Origin: Candidatus Anammoxibacter sp.
GTDB lineage: Bacteria; Planctomycetota; Brocadiia; Brocadiales; Anammoxibacteraceae
Length of the DNA stretch: 64,000 nucleotides
NCBI GenBank assembly: GCA_021777105.1
Contig: JAIQZQ010000070.1
Coordinates: 62,001-126,000, forward strand
Reading direction: 5' to 3'
In this document: positions 19,893 through 28,564 of the stretch, piece by piece
Position numbering within the stretch: position 1 is the first letter of the stretch
Layout: each line of letters begins with the position of its first letter
The notes under the pieces: generated by a model
The model's input: the letters and a program-made list of their open reading frames with translations, nothing else
Databases searched by the model: none
What the model was told of the DNA's origin: nothing
Made by a program: the position numbers and the translations under genes

Positions 19893-19996
19893 TTATTGTA
19901 AACATAAACTTTTCCTTGCGTGGCTCTAAAATGATAGCCGGCGCTGGAACCGATACTTGTAGTCTATATCATCCGTCCCAGGTTTCTCATTGTCAA
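19893..19996 (-). pseudogene. Duplicated fragment: 3' end of a porin gene joined to the 5' end of a SulP gene
   Basis: About 100 bp closely match 14065-14168, the junction of the porin and SulP genes. On the minus strand it encodes the porin tail (DDIDYKYRFQ...LSF, stop) followed after the usual gap by an ATG with MFT..., the first SulP codons. Both sides are then unrelated sequence. It is a relic of a third porin/SulP junction. Confidence 0.75.
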
Positions 19997-20155
19997 ACAG
20001 ATTATAAAAAGTCAGCAATATATAAAATGGAATATTCGAGATCACCTTGTTTTTTATGTGAGCCGTATCGCTATTGTATTCGTACTCGAAGAATAGCAAT
20101 TAAAGATTCCAGTAAGAACCCAAGTGAAGCTGACGACCGAACTACCCGTTAGTGT

Positions 20156-20632
20156 TTAATAAGCTCTTATATTTCCAAAAGCGGGTTGCGCATTATCAGG
20201 CTCTGAGTCGTCAAACAAATATGTCAAACCGGAACACTTGCTGTGTTCATCAAGGCACATCAACAATATTTCGTCCGCCTTTTCTATAATGTAGTCGGGG
20301 CTAAACGGTTTTGTGATATAATCGTCGCCTCCGGCCTTTTTGCCCTCTTCCTTATCATCATCGCTGTCTTTTCCCGTTATAAAAACAACCTTTGTGTTAT
20401 TTAATTCAGGATCGCCTTTTATCTGTTTACAAACATCAAGACCGGACACTTCATGCATCGCTATGTCTAGAAATACAAGGTCGGGTTTTACTCTCTTTGC
20501 AATTAAAAGAGCTTCCGTTCCATTTTTGGCAAGAAAAAGCCCCACACCATTTTTTTCAAAACACCTTAAAACCCTTTTCAAAAGTAACAGGATCTTCTGA
20601 TCATCCTCAACAACAAGCAAATTTTTGTCCAT
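20156..20632 (-). CDS. Single-domain response regulator (CheY-like) with a short tail
   Basis: 158 residues from ATG 20632, which has GGAG eight bases upstream; the longer frame from a TTG at 20701 adds an implausible basic leader. Receiver features: acidic VVEDD, phospho-acceptor Asp in LVFLDIAMHEVSG, Thr in VVFITGKD and Lys in YITKPFSP. A tail of about 30 residues has no DNA-binding domain, so output is by protein contact or it is a stand-alone phosphate sink. It lies 155 bp downstream of the formate dehydrogenase. No kinase is adjacent. Confidence 0.88.
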   Translation of the reverse strand: MDKNLLVVEDDQKILLLLKRVLRCFEKNGVGLFLAKNGTEALLIAKRVKPDLVFLDIAMHEVSGLDVCKQIKGDPELNNTKVVFITGKDSDDDKEEGKKAGGDDYITKPFSPDYIIEKADEILLMCLDEHSKCSGLTYLFDDSEPDNAQPAFGNIRAY

Positions 20633-20787
20633 AAATATATCTCCTTCGTTTTTAGTAAACCTAAACCGGATAAACCGGATAAGTAAAAAGTAAAAAGGCA
20701 AAAGTAAAAAGGTCGGAATTATTTTTTTGAAAATATTCTGTCAAAAATTGTCACAATTTAACTCATAAGATCCTAATGCTTTTGGTA

Positions 20788-23481
20788 TCAGCCCGGCAGT
20801 TTTTCTAACCTTGCGCTACACACCTTATACTCGGCGGTCAGTGTAATATTATCGAATGCCGCAATGGTAAGTTTGTTGACCGATGCTTCCGCAAAATGCA
20901 TCGGCATCCAGATAACCCCCTCTTTTACCTTAGAGGAAACCTCCGCGCGGGCTACAACATCGCCCCTTCGTGTTATAATCTTAATCATTTCGTCATTATT
21001 TATTCCGATCTTCAGCGCGTCTGCGGTATTTAACTCAACAAAGCAGTCGTTGGTTTTTTGCGCAATGCTTTCTGACCTTCGGGTCATGGTGCCCACATTG
21101 TAATGGTACAGTGTTCTGCCTGTGCTCAGAATAAGCGGATATTCTTTATCCGTTTGTTCCGCGGGAGGCCTGTGCGGGAGGGCAAAGAATTTGCCTAATC
21201 CACGCGTAAATTTTCCTTTATGTAGGTACTGAGTTCCGGAATGTGAAACGTCAGGGCATGGCCACTGTATTCCCACATGCTCTATCCTTTCAAAATTAAT
21301 ACCTGCATAATGTGGCGACAACGTGGCCACTTCATCCAATATCTCTTTTGGTGATGGATAATTCATTGGGTAACCCATACGATTAGCTATCCCGCATATA
21401 ATTTCCCAATCAGGTTTTGAATTTCCCACGGGATTTATCGCTTTTCGCACTCTCTGAACCCTTCGTTCCGAGTTAGTAAACGTGCCGTCTTTTTCGGCAA
21501 ATGAAGAGCTTGGCAGCACTACGTGCGCGAGTTTAGCCGTTTCACACATAAATATATCCTGAACTATGAGCAATTCCAGCTTTCCCAATGCGCGCTTTAC
21601 CGCATCTTGATCCGGTTCGCTCATAACAGGATCCTGTCCCATAATGTAGAGAGCCTTCAGATTACCTTCATCTGCCTCGTCAATCATCTCTGGAAGCGCA
21701 TACCCTTTTGTTTCCGGCATTTTGACACCCCATGCCTTCCCAAATTTATCTTTTACAACAGGGTCATAAGCAGACTGATAACCTGGTAGTTTGTCGCACG
21801 AGGTTCCCATATCACATGCGCCCTGCACATTGTTTTGCCCTCGTAACGGATTAACCCCTGTGCTTGGTTTTCCTATATGTCCGGTTAACATCGCCAGGTT
21901 TGCAAGGGTTCTGACGTTGTCGGTGCCACAAGTATGCTCTGTAATGCCGAGAGTGTAAAAGATTGCGGTCTTTTCAGATTTAGCGGCATATATCCTTGCA
22001 GCTTCCCTTATATCCTCGGCTTTTACACCAACTTCATCCGCAACCGTTTCAGGGGTGATATTCTTTACCAACTCTTTGACCTCTGCAAACCCTTCCGTCC
22101 TGTTTTTAATAAACTCCTTATCCTCTAATCCTTCAGAGAGAATGACGTTAATCATTGCGTTTATCAAGAGTATATCTGTTCCCGGTTTATGCTGCAGATG
22201 TATCTTTGCGTGTTTCGCAAACCATATCTCTCTCGGATCGGCAACTATAAACGTTGCCCCTCTTTTTAAAGCCTTTTTCATTTCTAACGCTATTACCGGA
22301 TGCGCTTCGGTAGGGTTACACCCTATAAGAAATAGTGTCTCGCAATCTTTTATCTCACTAATTGAATTAGTCATAGCGCCGCTTCCAAATGACATCGCCA
22401 GACCGGCGACTGTTGGAGCGTGTCAGGTGCGGGCGCATTCGTCTATATTATTCGTCCCGATAACCGCGCGGGCAAACTTCTGCATAAGATAGTCTTCTTC
22501 ATTAGTACATCGGGACGATGCTATGCATCCTATGCTGTCGGGGCCATCTTTATCCTTTATAATTTTCAATTTTTCCGCAATGTAATCAAACGCTTCATCC
22601 CATGTCACTTCCTTAAAACTACCGTTTCTCCTGATCATAGGTTCTTTTAGGCGATCCGGATGGTGTATCATGTCCTTGCCGAAACGGCCTTTTACACACA
22701 GGTTGCCGTCGTTTGGAACCGTCCCTGATTCTGATGTGACTTTTACAACCTTGTCGTCCTTTATATTAAGAAATATGTTGCAACCCACACCACAGTAACC
22801 GCAGACTGTCTGAACCTTTTTAAGTTCCCATGCGCGCGCCTTGCCTACGGCTTGTTTTTCAACTAAAGCCCCGACAGGACACGTGGAAACGCACTGACCG
22901 CATAAAACACATGACGAATCAAGTAATGAGTCGTTAAAGGCCGGCCCAATTGTCATATCAAAACCACGGCCAATAAAATTGATTGCTTCGTCCTGCTGTG
23001 TCTCGTTGCATATTCGGACGCATCTACCGCAAAGTATGCATTTGCTGGAATCAAACTGGATTGCGAGGTTTCTGTCCTTTTTAATTCCGCCTGTAGGGTT
23101 GGAAAAATATCTGCTCTCCCTCACTCCATATTTGTGCGCAAGATCCTGCAAGGCGCAATTGCCGCAAACCTCGCATGTCATACAATCTGTGGGATGATTT
23201 GAAAGGAGGAGTTCAATTATAGACTTCCGCGCCTTGTGGACTCTTACCGTATCCGTGCGCACAACCATACCATCTCTTACCTTGGTAATACACGAAGGAA
23301 TCAATCTGTTTTCACCTTCAACTTCTACTACACACACCCTGCATGATCCAACATCTTGCAGCCGTGCGTCATGACACAGGGTAGGGATTTGTATTCCTAT
23401 GGTATTTGCGGCCCAAAGGATTGAGCGGTCTTTTTCTATCTTTAATTTTTTTTCATTTATTGTTATTTCAATTACCAACAT
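20788..23481 (-). CDS. fdhA: Selenocysteine-containing formate dehydrogenase alpha subunit
   Basis: One gene of 897 residues that a standard-code caller splits in two (20788-22395 and 22423-23481) at an in-frame TGA (22423-22425). The codon sits in ECAR-T-U-HAPTVAGL, matching the CARVUHGPSVAGL active site of E. coli FdhF, so Sec353 is the Mo/W ligand with His354 behind it. N-terminus: [2Fe-2S] ferredoxin (Cys36, 47, 50, 64), NuoG-like HPTDCMTCEVCGNC cluster, two 4Fe-4S motifs (CILCGRCVRIC, CVLCGQCVSTC), then CGYCGVGC and the molybdopterin domains, ending in a dinucleotide-binding domain. This layout is that of soluble NAD(P)- or ferredoxin-linked enzymes that interconvert formate and CO2. No beta subunit, selB or selC is in the window. 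Confidence 0.93.
22386..22425 (-). promoter_or_regulatory. Bacterial SECIS element in the fdhA coding sequence
   Basis: Right after the UGA, the minus strand folds as UCGCC-GGUCU-GGCGA, with an outer UGACA/UGUCA pairing. The GGUCU apical loop begins 18 bases after the UGA, the same spacing and loop as in E. coli fdhF, where SelB binds. Seen directly; function follows from the family. Confidence 0.85.
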
Positions 23482-23587
23482 TCGCCTCCTTATTAATTAA
23501 ATAAATCCAGACGAGACAGCCTGCTTGCCTTTGGCATTGCAGGATAGACATGGTTGTATATCTCGTTATCTTGCCAAGTACTTTCTA

Positions 23588-24052
23588 CTAAGGAATTTCA
23601 ATTCTTTTGTTTTTGTCTTTGTCTTTGACAATTAATACATGGCATTGAGCTTTACGAACAACTCTTTCAGCCACGCTTCCTATTAAAACATGAGATAAAC
23701 CGGTTCGACCGTGGCTACCCATAACAATCAGATCTATATTTTCTTCACTTGCAGTTTTGACAATTTCAACAAAGGCTTTTCCTTCACGCACTTTTATCAT
23801 AACTTTACGTTCTTTTGCTACTTTCTTAGCCAAGTTGTTCAATTGCATTTCCGCATTTTTTACCATCTTCTCTGCTATTTCTTGAGGTGTCAGCTGGAGT
23901 ATCATATAGTGTTCGTCACCATGCAAATGCTCTACTACGTGTAATAAGTAAAGCCTTGCATCAAATAACTTAGCCAGGGATTCCGCATATTGCACAGTAA
24001 AGTTACAAGACTCCGAAAAATCCACAGGGCATAATATTTTTTTTATTTCCAT
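23588..24052 (-). CDS. Universal stress protein (UspA family), ATP-binding type
   Basis: 154 residues. N-terminal KKILCPVDFSESCNFTVQYA and C-terminal GSHGRTGLSHVLIGSVAERV carry the G-x2-G-x9-G-S nucleotide-binding signature, so ATP binding is expected. Sits 106 bp upstream of fdhA. It is a tandem paralogue of the next gene, and about 80 bp at the 5' ends are almost identical in DNA, indicating recent duplication or gene conversion. Confidence 0.93.
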   Translation of the reverse strand: MEIKKILCPVDFSESCNFTVQYAESLAKLFDARLYLLHVVEHLHGDEHYMILQLTPQEIAEKMVKNAEMQLNNLAKKVAKERKVMIKVREGKAFVEIVKTASEENIDLIVMGSHGRTGLSHVLIGSVAERVVRKAQCHVLIVKDKDKNKRIEIP

Positions 24053-24076
24053 GGTTTTCTCCTATGATTTTAAAAC

Positions 24077-24532
24077 TCATATTCCAATTTTCGTATTCTT
24101 GGCGTTGACAATTAATACTGGACATTGAGCTATGCGAACAACCCATTCGGAAACGTTTTTTACAGGAACGCGAGATTCGCCTGTTTGATCATGGCTGCCC
24201 ATAACAATTAGATCAATATCTTCTTCTTCCGCGGTTTTGACAATTTCAATATAGGATATTCCGTCGCGGACTTCTATCTTAGTTTCCACTCTTTTTTTTA
24301 TCGTATTGGCTAAATTGTTTAATTGAATTTCAGCTTTTTTTTTCATATTTCCCGCAATTCCTTGAGGCGCTATATGGAGTATAATACGATTTTCGTCTCT
24401 GTTCCGATTTCTTACCACATTTAGCAAGTAAAGTCTTGCGTCAAATAACTTAGCCAGGGATTCCGCATATTGCACAGTAAAGTTACAAGACTCCGAAAAA
24501 TCCACAGGGCATAAAATTCTTTTTAATTTCAT
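24077..24532 (-). CDS. Universal stress protein, probably non-ATP-binding paralogue
   Basis: 151 residues. The N-terminal 30 residues match the neighbouring USP almost exactly, but the C-terminal loop reads GSHDQTGESRVPVKNVSEWV. The glycines of the ATP-binding signature are replaced, so nucleotide binding is probably lost. It lies 24 bp upstream of the other USP and is likely co-transcribed with it. Confidence 0.9.
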   Translation of the reverse strand: MKLKRILCPVDFSESCNFTVQYAESLAKLFDARLYLLNVVRNRNRDENRIILHIAPQGIAGNMKKKAEIQLNNLANTIKKRVETKIEVRDGISYIEIVKTAEEEDIDLIVMGSHDQTGESRVPVKNVSEWVVRIAQCPVLIVNAKNTKIGI

Positions 24533-24601
24533 GGTTGCCTCTTACGATCTAAGAGCTATGATGAACTCTGTAGTTAATAGATTTTATTATCTATGTTTAA
24601 A

Positions 24602-25315
24602 TTAAAATTCTTCATAAGGTTTGATCGCTTTTAATGTATGGTACGCAGCCTTTTGCGAAGCATCTTTTTTTGTTTTGCCCCAGGCAGAGCCATATTCGGT
24701 GTTATCAATAAATACCGCTATCTGAAAAACTCTAATATGATCAGAGCCGTGTTCTTGCACGACCTTGTATTTCGGTGTAAAGCCGTTTATTTTCTGGGAG
24801 CATTGCTGAAGCAATGATTTGTAATTCTTTGTATGCTCATTTTTCCAGACAATTTCAATCTCGTTGCGCAAATTTTCCAGTATAAATTTTTTTGTTGCCT
24901 TAATCCCCCCATCTAAAAAAATAGAGCCCACAATAGCTTCAAAAACATTTGCAAAAAGTGAATTAGGCAGAGTTATTCTATTTGCCAATCCTCTGCCGAG
25001 AATCAAGTAACTCTCTAGATTTAACGCGCGTCCTACTTTGGCTAAAACCGACTTGCTTACCACGACAGATTTAATCTTTGTCAACTCCCCTTCACAATAA
25101 TCCGGGAAAGTTTTGAATAAATACTCCGAAACTATTAAACCTAAAACAGAATCGCCAAGATACTCCAACCTTTCGTTGCTGAAGTTGAAATCAGCCTTTC
25201 GTGAAGTGTGGGTTAAAGCTTTTGCAAGCAATTTTATATCTTTAAACCAATAATCCAGCTGTTTCTGGCATTTTGGCAGGCTTTCTTCATAAATTTGATC
25301 ATATGTATCAATCAT
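24602..25315 (-). CDS. rnc: Ribonuclease III
   Basis: 237 residues. The signature NERLEYLGDSVLGLIVSEY carries the catalytic Glu and Asp; NVFEAIVGSIFLDGG contains the second metal-binding Glu. A double-stranded-RNA-binding domain (about 165-232, ending SAWGKTKKDASQKAAYHTLK) follows. It cleaves double-stranded RNA in rRNA maturation and mRNA decay. The start overlaps the stop of the DUF2294 gene by four bases (ATGA), so the two are translationally coupled. The pairing of rnc with a NeuB-like operon rather than with era or lepB is unusual. Confidence 0.96.
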   Translation of the reverse strand: MIDTYDQIYEESLPKCQKQLDYWFKDIKLLAKALTHTSRKADFNFSNERLEYLGDSVLGLIVSEYLFKTFPDYCEGELTKIKSVVVSKSVLAKVGRALNLESYLILGRGLANRITLPNSLFANVFEAIVGSIFLDGGIKATKKFILENLRNEIEIVWKNEHTKNYKSLLQQCSQKINGFTPKYKVVQEHGSDHIRVFQIAVFIDNTEYGSAWGKTKKDASQKAAYHTLKAIKPYEEF

Positions 25316-25674
25316 GTTTTTTCCAAATCCTTATTTAATGTAAAAACCTCAATACGCGCGCCATTTGTTAAACTTATATCTGAGTAAATCTCAACCACTT
25401 CCGCATTAGTTAAGGTTTTGATCATTACTTTTAAATGGGGCAATATTCCTTCCATGAGTTTTACTTTCAGTTCCTTCATCAAGACTATGCCTTCTTGTGT
25501 TCTGACAAGCTGCCTTTCAGCCGGAAACAGAACATTTTTAAATCTAACTATTATTGCGTCGCCTATTACCTGTGTATGCACATCCTCTGTATATTCGCCC
25601 ATCTGTTCATTTAAGAATTTGCTTATTGATTCGCTAACCATTGACTCAATAATTTTTATCGCTTTAATATTCAT
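25312..25674 (-). CDS. DUF2294 family protein
   Basis: 120 residues from ATG 25674 (MNIKAIKIIESMV). The open frame extends upstream to 25857, but that part overlaps the 3' end of the NeuB-like gene and has no family similarity. The length then matches the second DUF2294 protein at 28136-28504 (122 residues). Shared pattern: FLNEQMGEYTEDVHTQVIGD, RFKNVLFPAERQLV, LMEGILPHLK, EIYSDISLTNGARIEVFTLN. DUF2294 proteins are small alpha/beta proteins linked in some bacteria to sodium-dependent bicarbonate transport (MpsC-like); the function here is unknown. Coupled to rnc by a four-base overlap. Confidence 0.8.
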   Translation of the reverse strand: MNIKAIKIIESMVSESISKFLNEQMGEYTEDVHTQVIGDAIIVRFKNVLFPAERQLVRTQEGIVLMKELKVKLMEGILPHLKVMIKTLTNAEVVEIYSDISLTNGARIEVFTLNKDLEKT

Positions 25675-25690
25675 TTCATGTAACAATTTT

Positions 25691-26677
25691 CTAATTGTGA
25701 ACTTTATTAACTTTATATTTATGATGTTCAGCGCTTTTAATTGATTTATGTTCCGATCCCACCATGAGTTCAGCTCGCCGGACATCACGGACAAAGTCCT
25801 TAAACTCATCAGTTGAAAGATCCAAAGCAACATGATTAAAGTGCGTCCAATCTTCATTGCCCAGTTTTACGTGTTTTTCAATCATCTTAGCTCCACTTGC
25901 AACCGCGAGGGCGCTGGCGAGCGAGCCGTTGTCATGACTTGAATAGCCCGGGTAAATATTCGAAAATATCGACTTAAGTTTATAATAGTGGCGCACTACC
26001 CCTACCTGGCAATCATCATCCGAAGTAGGATAGGCTGAAGTGCACTGCAACAAGTAAATTCTTGAGTTTTTTGCAAATAAATTTAATATGTGATCTTCAT
26101 ATTTTTTGTCGGTGTACCCTGTGGATATGACAATATCGCCATGATACTTATTAGAAATAATTCTGTGAAAATTGTGATGATTGGATACGGTTGAAGGGAT
26201 CTTAATCATCGACGGATTAAATTTCTTAATAAATTCAAATGAATCAGTATCAAGGACAGAGCAAAACCAGCCAATGTCATATTGTTTGCAAATGCGATCT
26301 AAAAAAACAAATCCTGTTTCATTAAGCTCTACGCGCCGGCGATAGTCGCCTAAAGTACAACCAAAAGGCGAATCATAACGGCTATTCAGCTCATCTTCCG
26401 TGTAAAAAGTCTCTACATTTCGCTTTTGGACTTTTATTAAGTCTGCGCCCGCTTCCTTGGCTAACCGTATCATTTTTTTTAGCCTTAATAAGTCGCCTAA
26501 ATGGTTATTGGTAAACTCTGCTACGATTAATACAGGCTCTTCGCGGTCATTTGATTTACTGCCGGCAGCCTCGTCGGTAAAATGATAACCAGCGAGCAAA
26601 TCCGCATAATAGGCGCGACGGCGATGCGGCTTAATCCTTAAGCGCGGCTTTAAATTTTCTGTTTGTTTGATGCGCAT
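25691..26677 (-). CDS. NeuB-family sialic/nonulosonic acid synthase-like protein
   Basis: 328 residues. The TIM-barrel of N-acetylneuraminate synthases is recognisable: VLIVAEFTNNHLGDL, AGADLIKVQKR, the FCSVLDTDSFEF segment, IKIPS, VISTGYTDKKYEDHI, LLQCTSAYPTSDDD, YPGYSSHDNGSLASALAVA and AKMIEKHVKL. Such enzymes condense phosphoenolpyruvate with an N-acetyl sugar. The C-terminal SAF (antifreeze-like) domain of classical NeuB is absent, and the protein ends soon after the barrel. No CMP-sugar synthetase or epimerase is nearby, so the substrate is uncertain. Three bases separate it from the membrane-protein gene upstream; one operon. Confidence 0.82.
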   Translation of the reverse strand: MRIKQTENLKPRLRIKPHRRRAYYADLLAGYHFTDEAAGSKSNDREEPVLIVAEFTNNHLGDLLRLKKMIRLAKEAGADLIKVQKRNVETFYTEDELNSRYDSPFGCTLGDYRRRVELNETGFVFLDRICKQYDIGWFCSVLDTDSFEFIKKFNPSMIKIPSTVSNHHNFHRIISNKYHGDIVISTGYTDKKYEDHILNLFAKNSRIYLLQCTSAYPTSDDDCQVGVVRHYYKLKSIFSNIYPGYSSHDNGSLASALAVASGAKMIEKHVKLGNEDWTHFNHVALDLSTDEFKDFVRDVRRAELMVGSEHKSIKSAEHHKYKVNKVHN

Positions 26678-26680
26678 AAT

Positions 26681-27361
26681 TTACGCTCTCCTTTGCCAGT
26701 CAATTCTCAATTTCCGGGAAATGTAAAATATGACGATTACAGCGCTTATAACAATGTTAATCCAAAATGGACGGATACCGTCCAGTGTGATGCCGGCCAG
26801 GTCTATATTGGCAATGTAAGCCCGTATCAACGAAGTTGATCCGCTAATGTGCGCGGCCATGCTTCTCTCCATATAACCCGCATAAATTAACTTATCCTCG
26901 TAGGCATTAACAAAATACCTGCTGGAATTAAACAATCGAGAGGAAGCTAACAGCCATAATGACGGCCAACTAAAAACATCAAACTGAATTGCCGCTAATA
27001 AAACAAAAAAACCTGTAAGTAGACTAAAAGCTACGCGTTTTGAATAGTAAAATGAAAAATTGACCCATGGCCCTCTATCTTTATGAAAGTTGAAAATATT
27101 TCGAAACGTATGCCTGTACCGATTAAGTAACAGGTTTTTAGTTGAATCTACAATAGTCACTGCAATAAGCGATGTAACATTCAGAACAGGCAACCATGCC
27201 AGAAAGGTCACAAAAGATGTTTTGACCAATGAAAATATACTCCAACCAATTTCTGCTTTGACAGGTCTTGCATAAACACGTTGCAAAAAAAGAAACAAAC
27301 AGTTTGGCGCAACCTTTTCAAAACCATGTATTGCTATAGTTTTTATATTTCTATTTATCAT
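26681..27361 (-). CDS. Unidentified integral membrane protein
   Basis: 226 residues from ATG 27361, chosen because GAGAAG lies five bases upstream; the frame also opens at a TTG four codons earlier. Hydrophobic segments lie near 40-65, 100-125 and 195-215, with a charged middle part containing YEDKLIYAGYMERSMAAH. No family recognised. First gene of the unit membrane protein / NeuB-like / DUF2294 / rnc; its leader region contains the four-unit RNA-like array at 27421-27930, whose last terminator-like hairpin ends about 60 bp before this start. A membrane partner for a surface-sugar pathway is a guess from the neighbour. Confidence 0.7.
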   Translation of the reverse strand: MINRNIKTIAIHGFEKVAPNCLFLFLQRVYARPVKAEIGWSIFSLVKTSFVTFLAWLPVLNVTSLIAVTIVDSTKNLLLNRYRHTFRNIFNFHKDRGPWVNFSFYYSKRVAFSLLTGFFVLLAAIQFDVFSWPSLWLLASSRLFNSSRYFVNAYEDKLIYAGYMERSMAAHISGSTSLIRAYIANIDLAGITLDGIRPFWINIVISAVIVIFYISRKLRIDWQRRA

Positions 27362-27420
27362 TGTTCTTCTCAATAATGATCTAGCCCCATCATTTAAGGC
27401 AACATAACAATATTTTTATA

Positions 27421-27930
27421 AATAAAAAAAGCCAACATCATCTTCCACTCTCATAAGAGAGCCTGAAAAGTCGATGTTGGCTTACTTTGCAACAGCCCAA
27501 AAGTATAAAAGGGTTCTTGCCTTAGTCTTCCAATATATAGTTTTCAATCAATAAAAAAAGCCAACATCGTCTTCCGCTCTCATAAGAGAACCTGAAAAGT
27601 CAATGTTGGCTTACTTTGCAACAACCCGCTTATTTTAAAGAGTTCTCGCCTTAGTCTTCCAATTATATAGTTTTCAATCAATAAAAAAAGCCAACGTCAT
27701 CTTCCGCTCTTACAAGAGAACTTGAAGTTGATGTTGGCTTACTTTGCAACAACTCCTTTATAGTAAAGAGTTCCTGTCTTAGTCGTCCAATATATAGTTT
27801 TTAATCAATAAAAAAAGCCAACGTCATCTTCCGCCCTCATAAGAGAACTTAAAAAGTTGATGTTGGCTTACTTTGCAACAACCCGCTAATCATAAAGGGT
27901 TCTTGACTTAGTCGTCCGATACTTAAAGAG
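27421..27930 (-). ncRNA. Array of four tandem ~129-nt structured RNA-like units, each ending in a terminator-like hairpin
   Basis: Four imperfect direct repeats, their oligo-T ends at about 27424, 27553, 27683 and 27810, so the period is 127-130 bp. Read on the minus strand each unit has a conserved GGA(A/C)GACUAAG box, a stem GCAAGAACCC/GGGUUGUUGC, the single-stranded box GCAAAGUAAG, and a long hairpin GCCAACAUC...GAUGUUGGC with a small inner CUCUC/GAGAG stem, ended by 6-7 U. The first stem shows compensatory changes between copies (C:G to U:A, and G:U pairs), which supports RNA structure. Two GGA motifs per unit recur. It matches no riboswitch I know; leader RNA, serial attenuator or sRNA cluster are all possible. 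It lies directly upstream of the membrane protein/NeuB operon. Confidence 0.75.
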
Positions 27931-28054
27931 AAATCATATCATAAAAAAAGGACACAGTCAACCTTAAGTTTCTGCATAACTTTTAACTTCTAAATTCCAG
28001 TATCTTAGGATTTAGCAATAATTGACAGAAAACAAATATTCGCATGTAAAAAAG

Positions 28055-28084
28055 TTGACATGATCAATTTGGCTGTGATAGAGT
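28055..28084 (+). promoter_or_regulatory. Possible sigma-70 promoter for the DUF2294 gene
   Basis: TTGACA at 28055-28060 is followed after 18 bases by TAGAGT, a weak -10. It lies about 50 bp upstream of the GTG start at 28136. The -35 is perfect, the -10 poor. Confidence 0.4.
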
Positions 28085-28135
28085 AATAAAAAATTATTTA
28101 AACTGTAAAATTGCAATATATCAAAGGACAAAATA

Positions 28136-28504
28136 GTGAATAAATTAACCAAAGGTCAAGTTGAGGCTCAAATTAGCGAGGCTTTGATAAAGTTTGAAAA
28201 GGAATATATGGGGAGAGGCCCTATTGAAACAAAAACTTATATTATAAGCGACATGATATTAGTCAGGCTGAAAGGAGTGCTCACGCCCGCCGAAGAACAC
28301 TTGGCAAAGTCAACGGCCGGCGCCGACCTGATAAAAAAAACGCGCGTTCAGTTATTAGAAGGGGCAAGGTTTTTGCTGGAAAAAATCATATCGGATGTAA
28401 CTAAGTCAAAAGTCAAAAGCCTGCATTCGGATATAAGCACAAAAACCGGCGAAAGGGTTATTATTTTTACATTAGGCTTTAATTTAGAAGAAAAACTAGG
28501 CTAA
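28136..28504 (+). CDS. DUF2294 family protein
   Basis: 122 residues, GTG start with AAAGGA about eight bases upstream. Pattern shared with the DUF2294 protein at 25312-25674: YIISDMILVRLKGVLTPAEE, LLEGARFLLEKII, SLHSDISTKTGERVIIFTLG. It is the only plus-strand gene in the first 37 kb and is divergent from the NeuB operon across the RNA array, convergent with the NRPS. Function unknown; see the paralogue for the family link to bicarbonate transport. Confidence 0.85.
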   Translation: MNKLTKGQVEAQISEALIKFEKEYMGRGPIETKTYIISDMILVRLKGVLTPAEEHLAKSTAGADLIKKTRVQLLEGARFLLEKIISDVTKSKVKSLHSDISTKTGERVIIFTLGFNLEEKLG

Positions 28505-28564
28505 GGACACGGAAAGAAAAATTGATTCTTTAAAATGCCGATAAAATTGTGAAAGGATACGCGC

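Larger units (their letters stand above)
19550..20155. other. Intergenic region with an inverted-repeat element and a gene-fragment duplication
   Basis: About 600 bp upstream of the TPR gene. It holds a C/G-tract inverted-repeat element (19697-19885) and a fragment of a porin/SulP junction (19893-19996). The remaining ~150 bp before the response regulator shows nothing I can support as coding. Confidence 0.6.

Noticed and set aside
19916..20152. 78-codon plus-strand frame before the response regulator
   Set aside because: Its first half is antisense to the porin fragment; no start signal.
22396..22425. TGA in fdhA as a pseudogene nonsense mutation
   Set aside because: The Sec-site context and a correctly spaced SECIS make recoding far more likely.
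27421..27930. CRISPR array
   Set aside because: The units are ~129 bp, nearly identical throughout, with no unique spacers of uniform length and no cas genes.
27421..27930. c-di-GMP (GEMM) riboswitch, because of the GCAAAG box
   Set aside because: The other invariant GEMM elements (AAACC tetraloop receptor region and the second helix) are not present.
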